64,000 nucleotides of DNA from positions 89,478 through 153,477 of the forward strand of contig CAITNS010000058.1 in NCBI GenBank assembly GCA_903893815.1, in the 5' to 3' direction. This stretch comes from an uncultured Bacteroidota bacterium (lineage in GTDB: Bacteria; Bacteroidota; Bacteroidia; B-17B0; Aurantibacillaceae). Shown in pieces: positions 24,665 through 33,361 of the stretch. Within the stretch, counting starts at the first letter, position 1, and every line of letters starts with the position of its first letter. The notes under the pieces are model-generated. The model was given only the letters and a program-made list of their open reading frames with translations. It ran no database searches and had not been told where the DNA came from. The translations under genes were made by a program, and so were the position numbers.

Positions 24665-26551
24665 TTACTTAATAAACGTGTAAAACAAAATGGCAATAAT
24701 TCCTAAAACCATTCCAAAAATATAAAACCCAATGTGGCCGGTTTGTACTTTACGAACTAATGAACTCATTCCAGTTACTGTCGTTCCAACTCCATCAACA
24801 ACACTATCAATAACCTTGGTGTCAATATATTTAAAAACTTCAGATAAGGCATCTAACGGTTTACGAATTAATGCTTCATAAATTTCATCTATATAATATT
24901 TATTGTAGATCAATTTTTTAATACCAGTTAACTTCGAATCATTCGCTTCTGGTAAAATTCGATTTTTCATATACACCATATAAGCAAAGAAAATAGTTGC
25001 TAAAGCCGCTGCTGTTGCTAAACCCATTAGTATCCACTCTTTTTCGTGGTTTAACACGCTTGGATTTTTATGAACGATGATAGAATCTAAATGATGATGC
25101 ATCCAATTAGTCATTCCCCAAAATTCAGGTAATCCTAAAACACCACCAGCTATTGACAAAATGGCTAATACGATTAATGGGAAAGTCATGCTTTTTGGAG
25201 ACTCATGTAAATGATGCTCTTGCTCGTGAGTTCCTCTAAAATTACCAAAGAACGTCAAGAACAATAATCTAAACATGTAGAAAGCAGTTAAGATAGAAGT
25301 AATCATACCAAAGAACCACAATGCTTTGCTATGCTCGTAGGTATGTGCTAAAATTTCATCTTTAGAAAAGAATCCTGACAATAAAGGGAATCCACTAATG
25401 GCTAATGTACCAATAGCCATAACTTTACCAGTGATTGGTAAATGTTTCCACAAACCACCCATTTTACGCATATCTTGTTCGCCACCCATAGCATGAATCA
25501 CAGAGCCAGCTCCTAAGAATAATAACGCTTTAAAGAAAGCATGTGTTGTTACGTGAAATACAGATGAACTGTAAGCACCAACTCCTAAGCCTAAAAACAT
25601 TAATCCTAATTGAGATACAGTTGAGTATGCTAATACTTTTTTAATATCGTTTTGAAACAAGCCAATAGTTGCTGCAAATAATGCTGTTGCGACACCAACA
25701 ATAGCTACTATATGTGATGCTTCGTCTGACATTGAATAAAATACATTTGAACGCACAATCATATAAATACCTGCCGTTACCATCGTAGCCGCATGGATTA
25801 ATGCTGATACTGGTGTTGGACCAGCCATCGCATCTGGTAACCAAGTGTATAAAGGTAATTGCGCTGATTTACCCATAGCACCAATAAATAATAATAAAGC
25901 GATAATGGTTACTGTTGCATGATTTCCACTAGAAGCAATAGAAAATACTTGGTCATAAGAAATACTTCCGAAGGTTACGAAGATTAATATAATCCCCATT
26001 AAAAACCCTAAGTCACCCACACGATTCATAATAAATGCTTTTTTAGCGGCATTGTTATAAGCTGTGTTTTTAAACCAGAATCCAATTAATAAGTAAGAAC
26101 ATAAACCTACACCTTCCCAGCCCACAAACATAATTAGGTAGTTGTTACCTAATACCAATAACAACATGAAAAAGATAAATAAATTTAAGTAAGTGAAGAA
26201 GCGAGAAAAACCTTCGTCATCATGCATATAACCCATAGAATAAATATGAATCAAGAAACCAATACCTGTTATGATTAATAAAAACCAAGATGATAAAGGA
26301 TCCACTAAAAATTCAAACGGAATTTTTAAGGTCTCAGAATTAATCCATGAGAATAAAGGAACAATATGAGAGGTTACTTCTTTATGTTCTTCTAAATCAA
26401 TAAATATTAAGACGGATATAGCAAAGGATCCAAACACGGCTGCACTAGCAATAATACCAGATAAATTTTTGCTAATTTTTTTGCCAAAAAATCCATTTAT
26501 TAAGAAGCCTAATAAAGGGAATAATGGGATAAGGGCTACTAATTTAATCAT
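24665..26551 (-). CDS. nuoL: NADH-quinone oxidoreductase subunit L
   Basis: 628 aa, about 16 helices. Typical motifs: MFVGWEGVGLCSYLLIGFW (catalytic Glu), LPLYTWLPDAMAGPTPVSALIHAATMV, and KKVLAYSTVSQLG. The C-terminal part carries the long lateral amphipathic helix followed by a final membrane anchor. Largest proton-pumping subunit. The TTTACAATTT-type words flank it on both sides. Confidence 0.97.
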   Translation of the reverse strand: MIKLVALIPLFPLLGFLINGFFGKKISKNLSGIIASAAVFGSFAISVLIFIDLEEHKEVTSHIVPLFSWINSETLKIPFEFLVDPLSSWFLLIITGIGFLIHIYSMGYMHDDEGFSRFFTYLNLFIFFMLLLVLGNNYLIMFVGWEGVGLCSYLLIGFWFKNTAYNNAAKKAFIMNRVGDLGFLMGIILIFVTFGSISYDQVFSIASSGNHATVTIIALLLFIGAMGKSAQLPLYTWLPDAMAGPTPVSALIHAATMVTAGIYMIVRSNVFYSMSDEASHIVAIVGVATALFAATIGLFQNDIKKVLAYSTVSQLGLMFLGLGVGAYSSSVFHVTTHAFFKALLFLGAGSVIHAMGGEQDMRKMGGLWKHLPITGKVMAIGTLAISGFPLLSGFFSKDEILAHTYEHSKALWFFGMITSILTAFYMFRLLFLTFFGNFRGTHEQEHHLHESPKSMTFPLIVLAILSIAGGVLGLPEFWGMTNWMHHHLDSIIVHKNPSVLNHEKEWILMGLATAAALATIFFAYMVYMKNRILPEANDSKLTGIKKLIYNKYYIDEIYEALIRKPLDALSEVFKYIDTKVIDSVVDGVGTTVTGMSSLVRKVQTGHIGFYIFGMVLGIIAILFYTFIK

Positions 26552-26647
26552 AATGTCTATTTACAATTTTGTTATTTACGATTTACAATATTCGTATTTT
26601 TTAAGTTTTAGTTCTTTTACAATTGTCAATTGTACATGTATAAATTG

Positions 26648-26959
26648 TCAATTTTTCAATCTGCTTAATAAATCAATATCAATACTCTTGAAATTACGAT
26701 ACACCATCGATAAAATAGCTAATCCTACTGCAACCTCAGCCGCTGCAACCGCCATAATAAAGAATACAAATACTTGTCCGTTTGCATCGTTGTGCAAGGT
26801 TGAAAACGCCACCAACATTAAGTTTACTGCATTTAACATTAACTCAATACACATAAAAATAATAATTGCATTTCTGCGAGCCATTACACCAACCGCACCA
26901 ATAATGAAAAGCACTGCGCTTAACATGATGTAATAATTAATAGGAATTCCGTTTAACAT
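26648..26959 (-). CDS. nuoK: NADH-quinone oxidoreductase subunit K
   Basis: 103 aa, three helices, normal length. The motif [17 protein letters not shown] includes the conserved membrane Glu of helix 2, and [13 protein letters not shown] carries the second Glu. The start at 26959 reads [18 protein letters not shown]. It should abut nuoJ, but a four-helix-bundle gene intervenes. Confidence 0.97.
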   Translation of the reverse strand: MLNGIPINYYIMLSAVLFIIGAVGVMARRNAIIIFMCIELMLNAVNLMLVAFSTLHNDANGQVFVFFIMAVAAAEVAVGLAILSMVYRNFKSIDIDLLSRLKN

Positions 26960-26972
26960 AGTATTTAAGAAT

Positions 26973-27406
26973 TAAGATTTTAGATTTAAGAAGTTTTGAT
27001 TTAATTTAAGGTTTAGTGTTTTTAATGTTATTACGTGCTGTTTTTAATGATGATGCGAAAATAGCTGTTAGTTCATTACTTTCATTTAAAAGTTGTTTAA
27101 GTTTTTTTGGATCTTTAGTTTCACTTGTTTCTTCAATAATTTCAAACCAAAATTGTGACTCATCTGATTCTTCTAATACAATATTTAATTTAGATATAAA
27201 TTCAGCACTTGAACGACCTCTCAATGCAGCACGATAATTAGCTGCAACAGAAGTAGAGGATTTAATTATTTGATACGAAATAACATCATTTGCTTTTGAT
27301 TTTGGCAATTCATTTATAAATCGAATTGTATCAACGGCAAATTGTTTTGTTCTTATTTTTAAATCTACTTTCTCCACTTATGCTATTTCTTAAATCTAAA
27401 ATCTTA
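26973..27406. repeat. Perfect 20-bp inverted repeats bounding the inserted four-helix-bundle gene
   Basis: TAAGATTTTAGATTTAAGAA at 26973-26992 and its exact reverse complement at 27387-27406. Together they bracket the gene at 27006-27377. The right copy runs into the nuoJ stop codon (27404-27406), so it reaches the very edge of the neighbouring gene. Confidence 0.85.
27006..27377 (-). CDS. Four-helix-bundle protein (second copy) inserted between nuoJ and nuoK
   Basis: 123 aa, same family as the gene at 24.3 kb: RTKQFAVDTIRFINELP, ISYQIIKSSTSVAANYRAAL, SSAEFISKLNIVLEESDES. The start is GTG at 27377; no in-frame ATG fits. It lies in the operon direction inside a perfect 20-bp inverted repeat. 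The two copies are clearly diverged, so they are not a recent duplication. No role in complex I is known for this family. Confidence 0.9.
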   Translation of the reverse strand: MEKVDLKIRTKQFAVDTIRFINELPKSKANDVISYQIIKSSTSVAANYRAALRGRSSAEFISKLNIVLEESDESQFWFEIIEETSETKDPKKLKQLLNESNELTAIFASSLKTARNNIKNTKP

Positions 27407-27928
27407 CTTCGTATTTATATTTGTATCGCGCTTACCAATCATAATAGCGCCAACAAGAGCTGCTAATAATAAAACAGAGGCGATTTCGAATGGGAATAAG
27501 AATTCAGTAAATAATACTTTACCTAAATTTTTTACTAATCCAATTTGAGAAGCACCACCTTGAACTATTTGTAATTGCTCAGCACCCCTTAAAGCACCAA
27601 TCATCACAAATAATAACATACCACCGATAATAGCGGCAATGGCTCTTGTAAGAACATGCTTTCGAGGTTCTTCATCTGCATTTAAATTCATTAACATGAT
27701 AATGTATAAGAACAATACCATAATTGCTCCAGCGTAAACTACAATTTGTACTACCGCTAAAAACTGAGCATTTAATAATAAATAATGTCCTGCGATGCAG
27801 AAAAACGTCATAATTAAATATAACGCTGAGTTTACTGGGCTACGAGTAAAAACCATCATTAAGGCAAACATAATTGCCATTAGTGATAATGTTCCAAAAA
27901 GCCATTGTGTAATAGAAAGTCCTAACAT
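27404..27928 (-). CDS. nuoJ: NADH-quinone oxidoreductase subunit J
   Basis: 174 aa, five helices. FTRSPVNSALYLIMTFFCIAGHYLLLNAQFLAVVQIVVYAGAIMVLFLYIIMLMNL is the NuoJ core, including the helix-3 pi-bulge region. Normal order after nuoI. The C-terminal codons touch the inverted repeat of the following insertion. Confidence 0.97.
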   Translation of the reverse strand: MLGLSITQWLFGTLSLMAIMFALMMVFTRSPVNSALYLIMTFFCIAGHYLLLNAQFLAVVQIVVYAGAIMVLFLYIIMLMNLNADEEPRKHVLTRAIAAIIGGMLLFVMIGALRGAEQLQIVQGGASQIGLVKNLGKVLFTEFLFPFEIASVLLLAALVGAIMIGKRDTNINTK

Positions 27929-27937
27929 ATCTTTAAT

Positions 27938-28543
27938 TTAGTGTTTATGTCCTTTATTTAATTTTTTAGCATCAAATAATTCGTTGTGTTTTAAGCCTGG
28001 TAATTTTTTGAAATCTAGTACCGCTTGCGTTTGACGTTTAGTCACATCAATACGAGCATCTATTTTTTCAACTAATTTATCTTTCCCGTAAATAAAATCT
28101 TTACGCTCAAATTGCGCGTCAACTAAACGGTCCGTTAAAAAGATAGCTTCTTTCGGGCAAGCTTCTTCGCATAAACCGCAAAAAATACAACGTAACATAT
28201 CTATTTCATAAGTTGCTGCATATTTTTCTTCACGGTACAAATGCTCTTCGCCTTTTTTACGCTCACCGCTAGTCATGGTAATAGCTTCTGCTGGACAAGC
28301 TACAGCGCACATACCGCAAGACGTACAACGCTCTGCTCCATTTTCATCACGCTTCAACACATGTTGACCACGATATACTGGTGCGATCGGACGTTTTTTC
28401 TCCGGGTACATAATGGTGGGTGGTTTCTTAAACAAGTGACTTGCTGTAATAATCATCCCTTTTGCAATAGCCGGCAAATATAATCTTTCGGCAAAACTTT
28501 GCTCCTTATTTGATACCACTACTTTTCTATTTGTTAACTGCAT
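27938..28543 (-). CDS. nuoI: NADH-quinone oxidoreductase subunit I
   Basis: 201 aa from ATG 28543. The two 4Fe-4S motifs CTSCGMCAVACP and CIFCGLCEEACP define the ferredoxin-like subunit carrying N6a and N6b near the quinone site. The frame extends upstream to 28588, but those 15 residues would overlap the candidate small gene at 28569 and are not like NuoI. A C-terminal His/Lys tail follows the domain. Confidence 0.96.
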   Translation of the reverse strand: MQLTNRKVVVSNKEQSFAERLYLPAIAKGMIITASHLFKKPPTIMYPEKKRPIAPVYRGQHVLKRDENGAERCTSCGMCAVACPAEAITMTSGERKKGEEHLYREEKYAATYEIDMLRCIFCGLCEEACPKEAIFLTDRLVDAQFERKDFIYGKDKLVEKIDARIDVTKRQTQAVLDFKKLPGLKHNELFDAKKLNKGHKH

Positions 28544-28568
28544 TTTAATTTGTTTTAGTATTAAGTTA

Positions 28569-28664
28569 TTAATGCTTAATAATTGCAACTATTGCTATTA
28601 CGAATAAACTCAAAAACTCTATCGTTTCAATAAGTTTTAATGTATTTAAAAATTTATTCTTCAT
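28569..28664 (-). CDS. Candidate 31-aa single-membrane-helix peptide between nuoH and nuoI
   Basis: ATG at 28664 lies 10 nt after the nuoH stop; TAA at 28569-28571 lies 25 nt before the nuoI ATG. The peptide has a lysine-rich start (MKNKFLN), then IEFLSLFVIAIVAII, enough for one membrane helix, and ends KH. Small accessory subunits of respiratory complexes look like this, but a chance frame in AT-rich DNA is possible. I do not recognise it. Confidence 0.45.
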   Translation of the reverse strand: MKNKFLNTLKLIETIEFLSLFVIAIVAIIKH

Positions 28665-28674
28665 AGCTTATTTT

Positions 28675-29730
28675 TTAAAAATGAATGTTTCCTCTAAAAT
28701 ATTCAACTACTACCGTTAATAATAAATTAAATAACGATAACGGTAATAACGTTTTCCAACCTAAGTTCATTAATTGGTCATAACGGAAACGTGGTAATGT
28801 CCAACGAATCCACATGAATAAACAAATGAAACCAAATATTTTTGCTAATAAAACTCCAAAACCAATTAAAGATACCATTGCAGAACCTTCTGCTAAACCT
28901 AATTTAGCATATAACTCATGAGCAAAAGGAAAATTATAACCGCCAAAATAAAGTGTAGCTATTACAGCAGAAGAAATAAACATATTGATGTATTCTGCAA
29001 ATAAATATAAGCCTAGTTTCATGGATGAGTATTCTGTGTGATAACCTCCAACTAATTCTGTTTCACACTCAGGTAAATCAAATGGTGCGCGATTAGTTTC
29101 TGCTAAAGCACAAATAAAGAAAATTAAAAATCCTAAGGGTTGCCAAAGAATATTTGCGAAACCAGCATCTTGACCTTCCACAATAGTTTTTAAACTTAAA
29201 GAACCACCTGACGAAATTACCAAGGCTATCAAAGCAATGCCCATTGGAATCTCATAGCTAATCATTTGAGATGAAGCTCTAACGGCTCCTAATAGGGCAA
29301 ACTTATTATTAGATGACCAACCACCAATCATAATTCCATACACACCAATAGAAGCAACACCTAATAAATAAATCACGCCAATATTGATATCTGTAATTTG
29401 CATATCATAAACGTGACCACCAATATTTACTGGTTTCGCCCAAGGCACCACCGCACTTGTAATAACGGCTGTAACCATAAATAAAGAAGGTCCTAAAATA
29501 AACAAGGCACGATTAGACACATTAGGAATAATCTCTTCCTTCATAAACATTTTTACACCATCCGCTAATGGTTGTAACAAACCACCCCAACCTGCGCGGC
29601 TTGGTCCTTTTCTATCTTGAAGAAAAGCAGCGAATTTTCTTTCCCATAACGTTGCGTAAGCTGCAGATCCTAATAAGAGAACAAAAATTCCCACACATAA
29701 AATTGCTTTGTATATTATAAATGCTATCAT
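28675..29730 (-). CDS. nuoH: NADH-quinone oxidoreductase subunit H
   Basis: 351 aa, about eight helices. WERKFAAFLQDRKGPSRAG near the N-terminus, ETNRAPFDLPECETELVGGYHTEYSSMK (acidic quinone-site loop) and RWTLPRFRYDQLMNLGWK are the NuoH signatures. It docks the peripheral arm and forms the quinone channel. Followed by the 31-aa candidate and then nuoI. Confidence 0.97.
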   Translation of the reverse strand: MIAFIIYKAILCVGIFVLLLGSAAYATLWERKFAAFLQDRKGPSRAGWGGLLQPLADGVKMFMKEEIIPNVSNRALFILGPSLFMVTAVITSAVVPWAKPVNIGGHVYDMQITDINIGVIYLLGVASIGVYGIMIGGWSSNNKFALLGAVRASSQMISYEIPMGIALIALVISSGGSLSLKTIVEGQDAGFANILWQPLGFLIFFICALAETNRAPFDLPECETELVGGYHTEYSSMKLGLYLFAEYINMFISSAVIATLYFGGYNFPFAHELYAKLGLAEGSAMVSLIGFGVLLAKIFGFICLFMWIRWTLPRFRYDQLMNLGWKTLLPLSLFNLLLTVVVEYFRGNIHF

Positions 29731-29736
29731 ACTTAA

Positions 29737-30720
29737 TTAAGGTCTTTTATCAAAAGGTGTAAATCCAAGTGCCTTTTGTTGTTTCATTATTTTTACTTTT
29801 AATTCGTTTAAGTTTTCGTAATGATTTTGAGAAATCACACTGCTTTTGTGAATTGGTGAAGGACCTTCAGTTTTCCAATCAGAAGTATTTTTTCTTTCAA
29901 AACGACATGTATTACAAATAAACTCTTCGGCTTCTCCCCACTGATCTTTACGAGCAGTAACGCGCAATACTTCTTCGCCTTTCATCCATAAACGAACTTT
30001 ACCAGAACATTTTTTGCAATCACAAGTTGCATCAACTGGTTTTGTAAACCAAACACGCGATTTGAAACGGAACGTTTTATCAGTTAAAGCACCAACTGGA
30101 CAAACATCAATAACGTTGCCGGAAAAATCATTTTCAATCACATTCTCAATATAAGTTGAAATCTCTGCAGCATCACCACGGTGCATCACACCATGTACAC
30201 GATTGTCTGTTAATTGCTCAGCCACTTTTACACAACGGAAACACATAATGCAACGTGTCATGTGTAACTGAACATATTTACCAATATCAATTTTTTCAAA
30301 CTCTCTACGAGGGAATTCGTAACGCGTAGTTGCAGCACCATGCTCATATCCTAAATCTTGTAAATGACATTCTCCAGCTTGATCACAAACCGGACAATCT
30401 AAAGGATGGTTCATTAATAAAAATTCAACAACACCCTTACGAGCTTCTAATACATCTTTATTAATGGTATTTTCCACAACCATTCCATCCATTACTTCTG
30501 TACGGCAACTAGCCACAGGCTTTGGCATTGGTGTAGGATTTGCAGTACTACCTTGTGTTACTTTTACAATACAGGTACGGCAATAACCGCCACTGGTTTT
30601 TAGTGAAGAATAATAGCACATGGTTGGCGGAGCAACCTCAGCGCCTATCATTCGTGCTGCTTGAAGAATTGTGGTGCCCTTTGGCACGTCAATTTCTATT
30701 CCATCTATCGTTACTTTCAT
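29737..30720 (-). CDS. nuoG: NADH-quinone oxidoreductase subunit G, short form
   Basis: 327 aa. N-terminal 2Fe-2S domain (CYYSSLKTSGGYCRTC, later SCRTEV), His-Cys 4Fe-4S domain (DCPVCDQAGECHLQD) and 4Fe-4S motifs (CIMCFRC, DVCPVGAL). The protein then keeps only a remnant of the next domain (CDCKKCSGK ... FICNTCRF) and lacks the large molybdopterin-oxidoreductase-like part. Short NuoG proteins of this kind are usual in Bacteroidota, so this is not a local truncation. Electron-wire subunit. It is preceded by an inserted TonB-domain gene. Confidence 0.95.
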   Translation of the reverse strand: MKVTIDGIEIDVPKGTTILQAARMIGAEVAPPTMCYYSSLKTSGGYCRTCIVKVTQGSTANPTPMPKPVASCRTEVMDGMVVENTINKDVLEARKGVVEFLLMNHPLDCPVCDQAGECHLQDLGYEHGAATTRYEFPRREFEKIDIGKYVQLHMTRCIMCFRCVKVAEQLTDNRVHGVMHRGDAAEISTYIENVIENDFSGNVIDVCPVGALTDKTFRFKSRVWFTKPVDATCDCKKCSGKVRLWMKGEEVLRVTARKDQWGEAEEFICNTCRFERKNTSDWKTEGPSPIHKSSVISQNHYENLNELKVKIMKQQKALGFTPFDKRP

Positions 30721-30736
30721 TCTTTATGTTACAATT

Positions 30737-31402
30737 TTATTTTGCTGCAAAATTTTTACTTTGTACCAAATATGTATTTTTTTGATCAGACACATTTGCA
30801 ATTATTTTATTAAAATAAGATTTTGATTCATTATAGTTTTTCTTTAAATGATATATAACTCCCAAGTTATACCATACTTCAACATCTCCATTAATTTTTT
30901 GATAAATATCCAATGCTTCATTCAACTTACCATTAATAACAAGTTCTTTAGCTGTATTATAATTAGCATCACTATTATTGACATTGAAAATAAAATAAGG
31001 AGTAGGTAAATTAAAATTAAGGGGTAAATTAAAAAACACATTTACACTTCTTCCATTTTGAGTGCCTGGCTTCCATTTTGGCATTGCACGAACCACTCTT
31101 AATGCTTCTTGATCTAACTCTTCGATACCTGTACTTTTTATTACGTTTGCTTCCGCAATTTTACCTGTTGAATCAACTACAAATTTTAAATATACTTTTC
31201 CACCAAGAGATTTTTCTTGAGCATTTCTAGGATAACGAATAGTACTTTGAATAAATTTCATCATTTCTGAAGGCCCTCCTGGAAATTCTGGCATATATTC
31301 AACAACAGTAAATATTTCTTTTTTTTGCTCTTGGATAATATTATCCTGAGCAAAAGAAAATTCTGCAAATAGAAATAAAAATATGTAAGGCAAAAACTTC
31401 AC
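30737..31402 (-). CDS. Exported TonB C-terminal-domain protein with TPR-like tail, inserted between nuoF and nuoG
   Basis: 221 aa. Signal peptide (2-18, ending SFAQ), then a complete TonB C-terminal domain: MPEFPGGPSEMMKFIQSTIRYP, GKVYLKFVVDSTGKIAEANV, LDQEALRVVRAMPKWKPG. A C-terminal extension resembles one or two TPR helices (YNLGVIYHLKKNYNESKSYF). There is no long proline-rich spanner or stable N-terminal anchor, so energy transduction is uncertain. GTG start immediately after the nuoF stop (TAAGTG), implying translational coupling in the complex I operon. No link to complex I is known. Confidence 0.88.
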   Translation of the reverse strand: MKFLPYIFLFLFAEFSFAQDNIIQEQKKEIFTVVEYMPEFPGGPSEMMKFIQSTIRYPRNAQEKSLGGKVYLKFVVDSTGKIAEANVIKSTGIEELDQEALRVVRAMPKWKPGTQNGRSVNVFFNLPLNFNLPTPYFIFNVNNSDANYNTAKELVINGKLNEALDIYQKINGDVEVWYNLGVIYHLKKNYNESKSYFNKIIANVSDQKNTYLVQSKNFAAK

Positions 31403-32740
31403 TTATGCTCTAATTTTATTTAATCTATCGTAATGAGAAATATCTACAAATTTTTTCTTTTGTGCAATTTCAATAAATTCATGTTTGAAGTGGCGAATAG
31501 CTGCCGCTACTGGCCATGCTGCTGCTTCACCTAACGGACAAATTGTTTTTCCTTCAATTTTACTTTGAATGTCCCACAATAAATCTACATCACTTTCATT
31601 AGCAGTTCCATCTAAAAACTTCTTTAATATCTTTTCCATCCAACCAGTTCCTTCACGGCAAGGAGAACATTGTCCGCAAGACTCATGATGATAGAAACGA
31701 GAAAATGTAAATAAATTTTTAACGATGCTTGTGTCTTCGTCCATAGCAATAAAGCCGCCAGAACCTAACATCGTACCAGTTGAAAAACCACCGTCTGATA
31801 AACTTTCGTAAGTCATTAAGCGCGGTTCGCCTTTAGCAGTTTTTAAAATTAATTCAGTTGGCAAAATTGGCACCGAAGAACCACCTGCAACCACTGCCTT
31901 TAATTTTTTTCCATTACGGATACCTCCGCAATATTCATCACTATAAATAAAATCTTCAACCGTAATTCCTAATTCAATTTCGTAAACACCTGGTTTATTA
32001 ATATGTCCTGATGCAGAAATTAATTTTGTACCAGTAGATTTTCCTACACCAATTTTAGCGTACTCTTCTCCACCCATGTTTACAATTGGAACCACAGCGG
32101 CAATGGTCTCAACGTTATTAACAACCGTTGGACAACCCCATAAACCAGCTACAGCAGGAAATGGTGGTTTGATACGTGGGTTACCACGTTTACCTTCTAA
32201 TGATTCTAATAAAGCAGTTTCTTCTCCACAGATATAAGCGCCACCACCAACTTGTACGTAGCAATCGTGAGAGAAATCAGTTCCTAAAATATTTTTTCCT
32301 AACCATCCAGCAGCATACGCTTCAGCGATAGCAGCTTCTACGATACGAGCTACATAAAAATATTCGCCACGGATGTAGATGTAAGATGTTTTTGCACCTA
32401 ATGCAAATGAAGACGTAATCATACCTTCAATTAATGCATGAGGAATTTTTTCCATTAAGTAACGGTCTTTAAAAGTTCCTGGTTCAGATTCATCTGCATT
32501 ACAAACTAAGTAACGAGGAACGCCTTCTGGTTTCGCTAAAAAGCTCCATTTCATTCCTGTAGGGAAACCTGCACCACCACGTCCACGTAATCCTGATTTT
32601 TTTACTTCATCAGTTACTTGATCGGGTTGCATTGTTTTTAGTGCTTTCTCTACAGAAGCATAACCACCATGTGCGCGATACACTTCTAACGTATGAATGT
32701 TAGGTACGTGATCGTTATGTATTAATAATTTTCTTCCCAT
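31403..32740 (-). CDS. nuoF: NADH-quinone oxidoreductase subunit F
   Basis: 445 aa, flavoprotein carrying FMN and the N3 4Fe-4S cluster. GLRGRGGAGFPTGMKW (FMN), CNADESEPGTFKDR (NADH/FMN) and ESCGQCSPCREGTGWM with a distant Cys in TICPLGE (cluster) are intact. It oxidises NADH. Standard position after nuoE, separated by 10 nt. Confidence 0.98.
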   Translation of the reverse strand: MGRKLLIHNDHVPNIHTLEVYRAHGGYASVEKALKTMQPDQVTDEVKKSGLRGRGGAGFPTGMKWSFLAKPEGVPRYLVCNADESEPGTFKDRYLMEKIPHALIEGMITSSFALGAKTSYIYIRGEYFYVARIVEAAIAEAYAAGWLGKNILGTDFSHDCYVQVGGGAYICGEETALLESLEGKRGNPRIKPPFPAVAGLWGCPTVVNNVETIAAVVPIVNMGGEEYAKIGVGKSTGTKLISASGHINKPGVYEIELGITVEDFIYSDEYCGGIRNGKKLKAVVAGGSSVPILPTELILKTAKGEPRLMTYESLSDGGFSTGTMLGSGGFIAMDEDTSIVKNLFTFSRFYHHESCGQCSPCREGTGWMEKILKKFLDGTANESDVDLLWDIQSKIEGKTICPLGEAAAWPVAAAIRHFKHEFIEIAQKKKFVDISHYDRLNKIRA

Positions 32741-32750
32741 CGTTTAATGG

Positions 32751-33332
32751 TTATAGTGTGTTTTTATAATCTAAATCCGTATAACTTTTTAATTTACCTT
32801 CTGCTCTGTAGTTTTCTAAAAGAGTATCTACTTTTTCGTAAGTTAAATTTTCGTGGTAGCTAGCTCCACATTGCAACATTGGCGCTGTTCCACAAGAACC
32901 TAAGCACTCAGCTACTTTTAACGAGAACATGCCATCTTTTGTTGTTTCACCAACTTTGATGTTTAATTTTTTCTCAATATATTTTACAATGTCTTCTGCA
33001 CCGTTTAACCAGCAAGAACTTGTTTGGCAAACTTCTAAAACACATTTACCCATTGGTTTTAAATTATACATCGTGTAAAACGATGCTACTTCAAACACCT
33101 CAACTGGACGAATTTTTAAAACAGATGCCACATAATCCATTGTTTCTGGACTTAGCCATCCGCCAAATTCTGCTTGTGCTACATGTAATACAGGTAATAA
33201 AGCCGATTTAATTTTTTCAGGAGGATAATGTGAAATGATTGTTTGCACAGTTTTCATAGCCTCTTCGCTGAATACTGTTTCAGCGCGTTTAGCTTTGTCG
33301 AATTTTTGTGCTCCGTGAACTTGTGAACTCAT
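32751..33332 (-). CDS. nuoE: NADH-quinone oxidoreductase subunit E
   Basis: 193 aa, thioredoxin-like 2Fe-2S subunit. The four cluster cysteines lie in CQTSSCW and ECLGSCG. The helical N-terminal part IISHYPPEKIKSALLPVLHVAQ is typical. The likely start is the ATG at 33332, 29 nt after nuoD. Confidence 0.97.
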   Translation of the reverse strand: MSSQVHGAQKFDKAKRAETVFSEEAMKTVQTIISHYPPEKIKSALLPVLHVAQAEFGGWLSPETMDYVASVLKIRPVEVFEVASFYTMYNLKPMGKCVLEVCQTSSCWLNGAEDIVKYIEKKLNIKVGETTKDGMFSLKVAECLGSCGTAPMLQCGASYHENLTYEKVDTLLENYRAEGKLKSYTDLDYKNTL

Positions 33333-33361
33333 ATTATTAATTCAATCTTTTTAAATTTAGT

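Noticed and set aside
24261..27377. Four-helix-bundle genes as part of a diversity-generating retroelement
   Set aside because: No reverse transcriptase, template repeat or variable-repeat target gene was seen in the window.
28544..28588. 15-codon upstream extension of nuoI
   Set aside because: The extension is unlike NuoI, overlaps the small-peptide frame, and an ATG at 28543 fits the family start.
29737..30720. NuoG truncated by mutation
   Set aside because: The gene is intact, in operon context, and short NuoG forms of about this length are normal in Bacteroidota.
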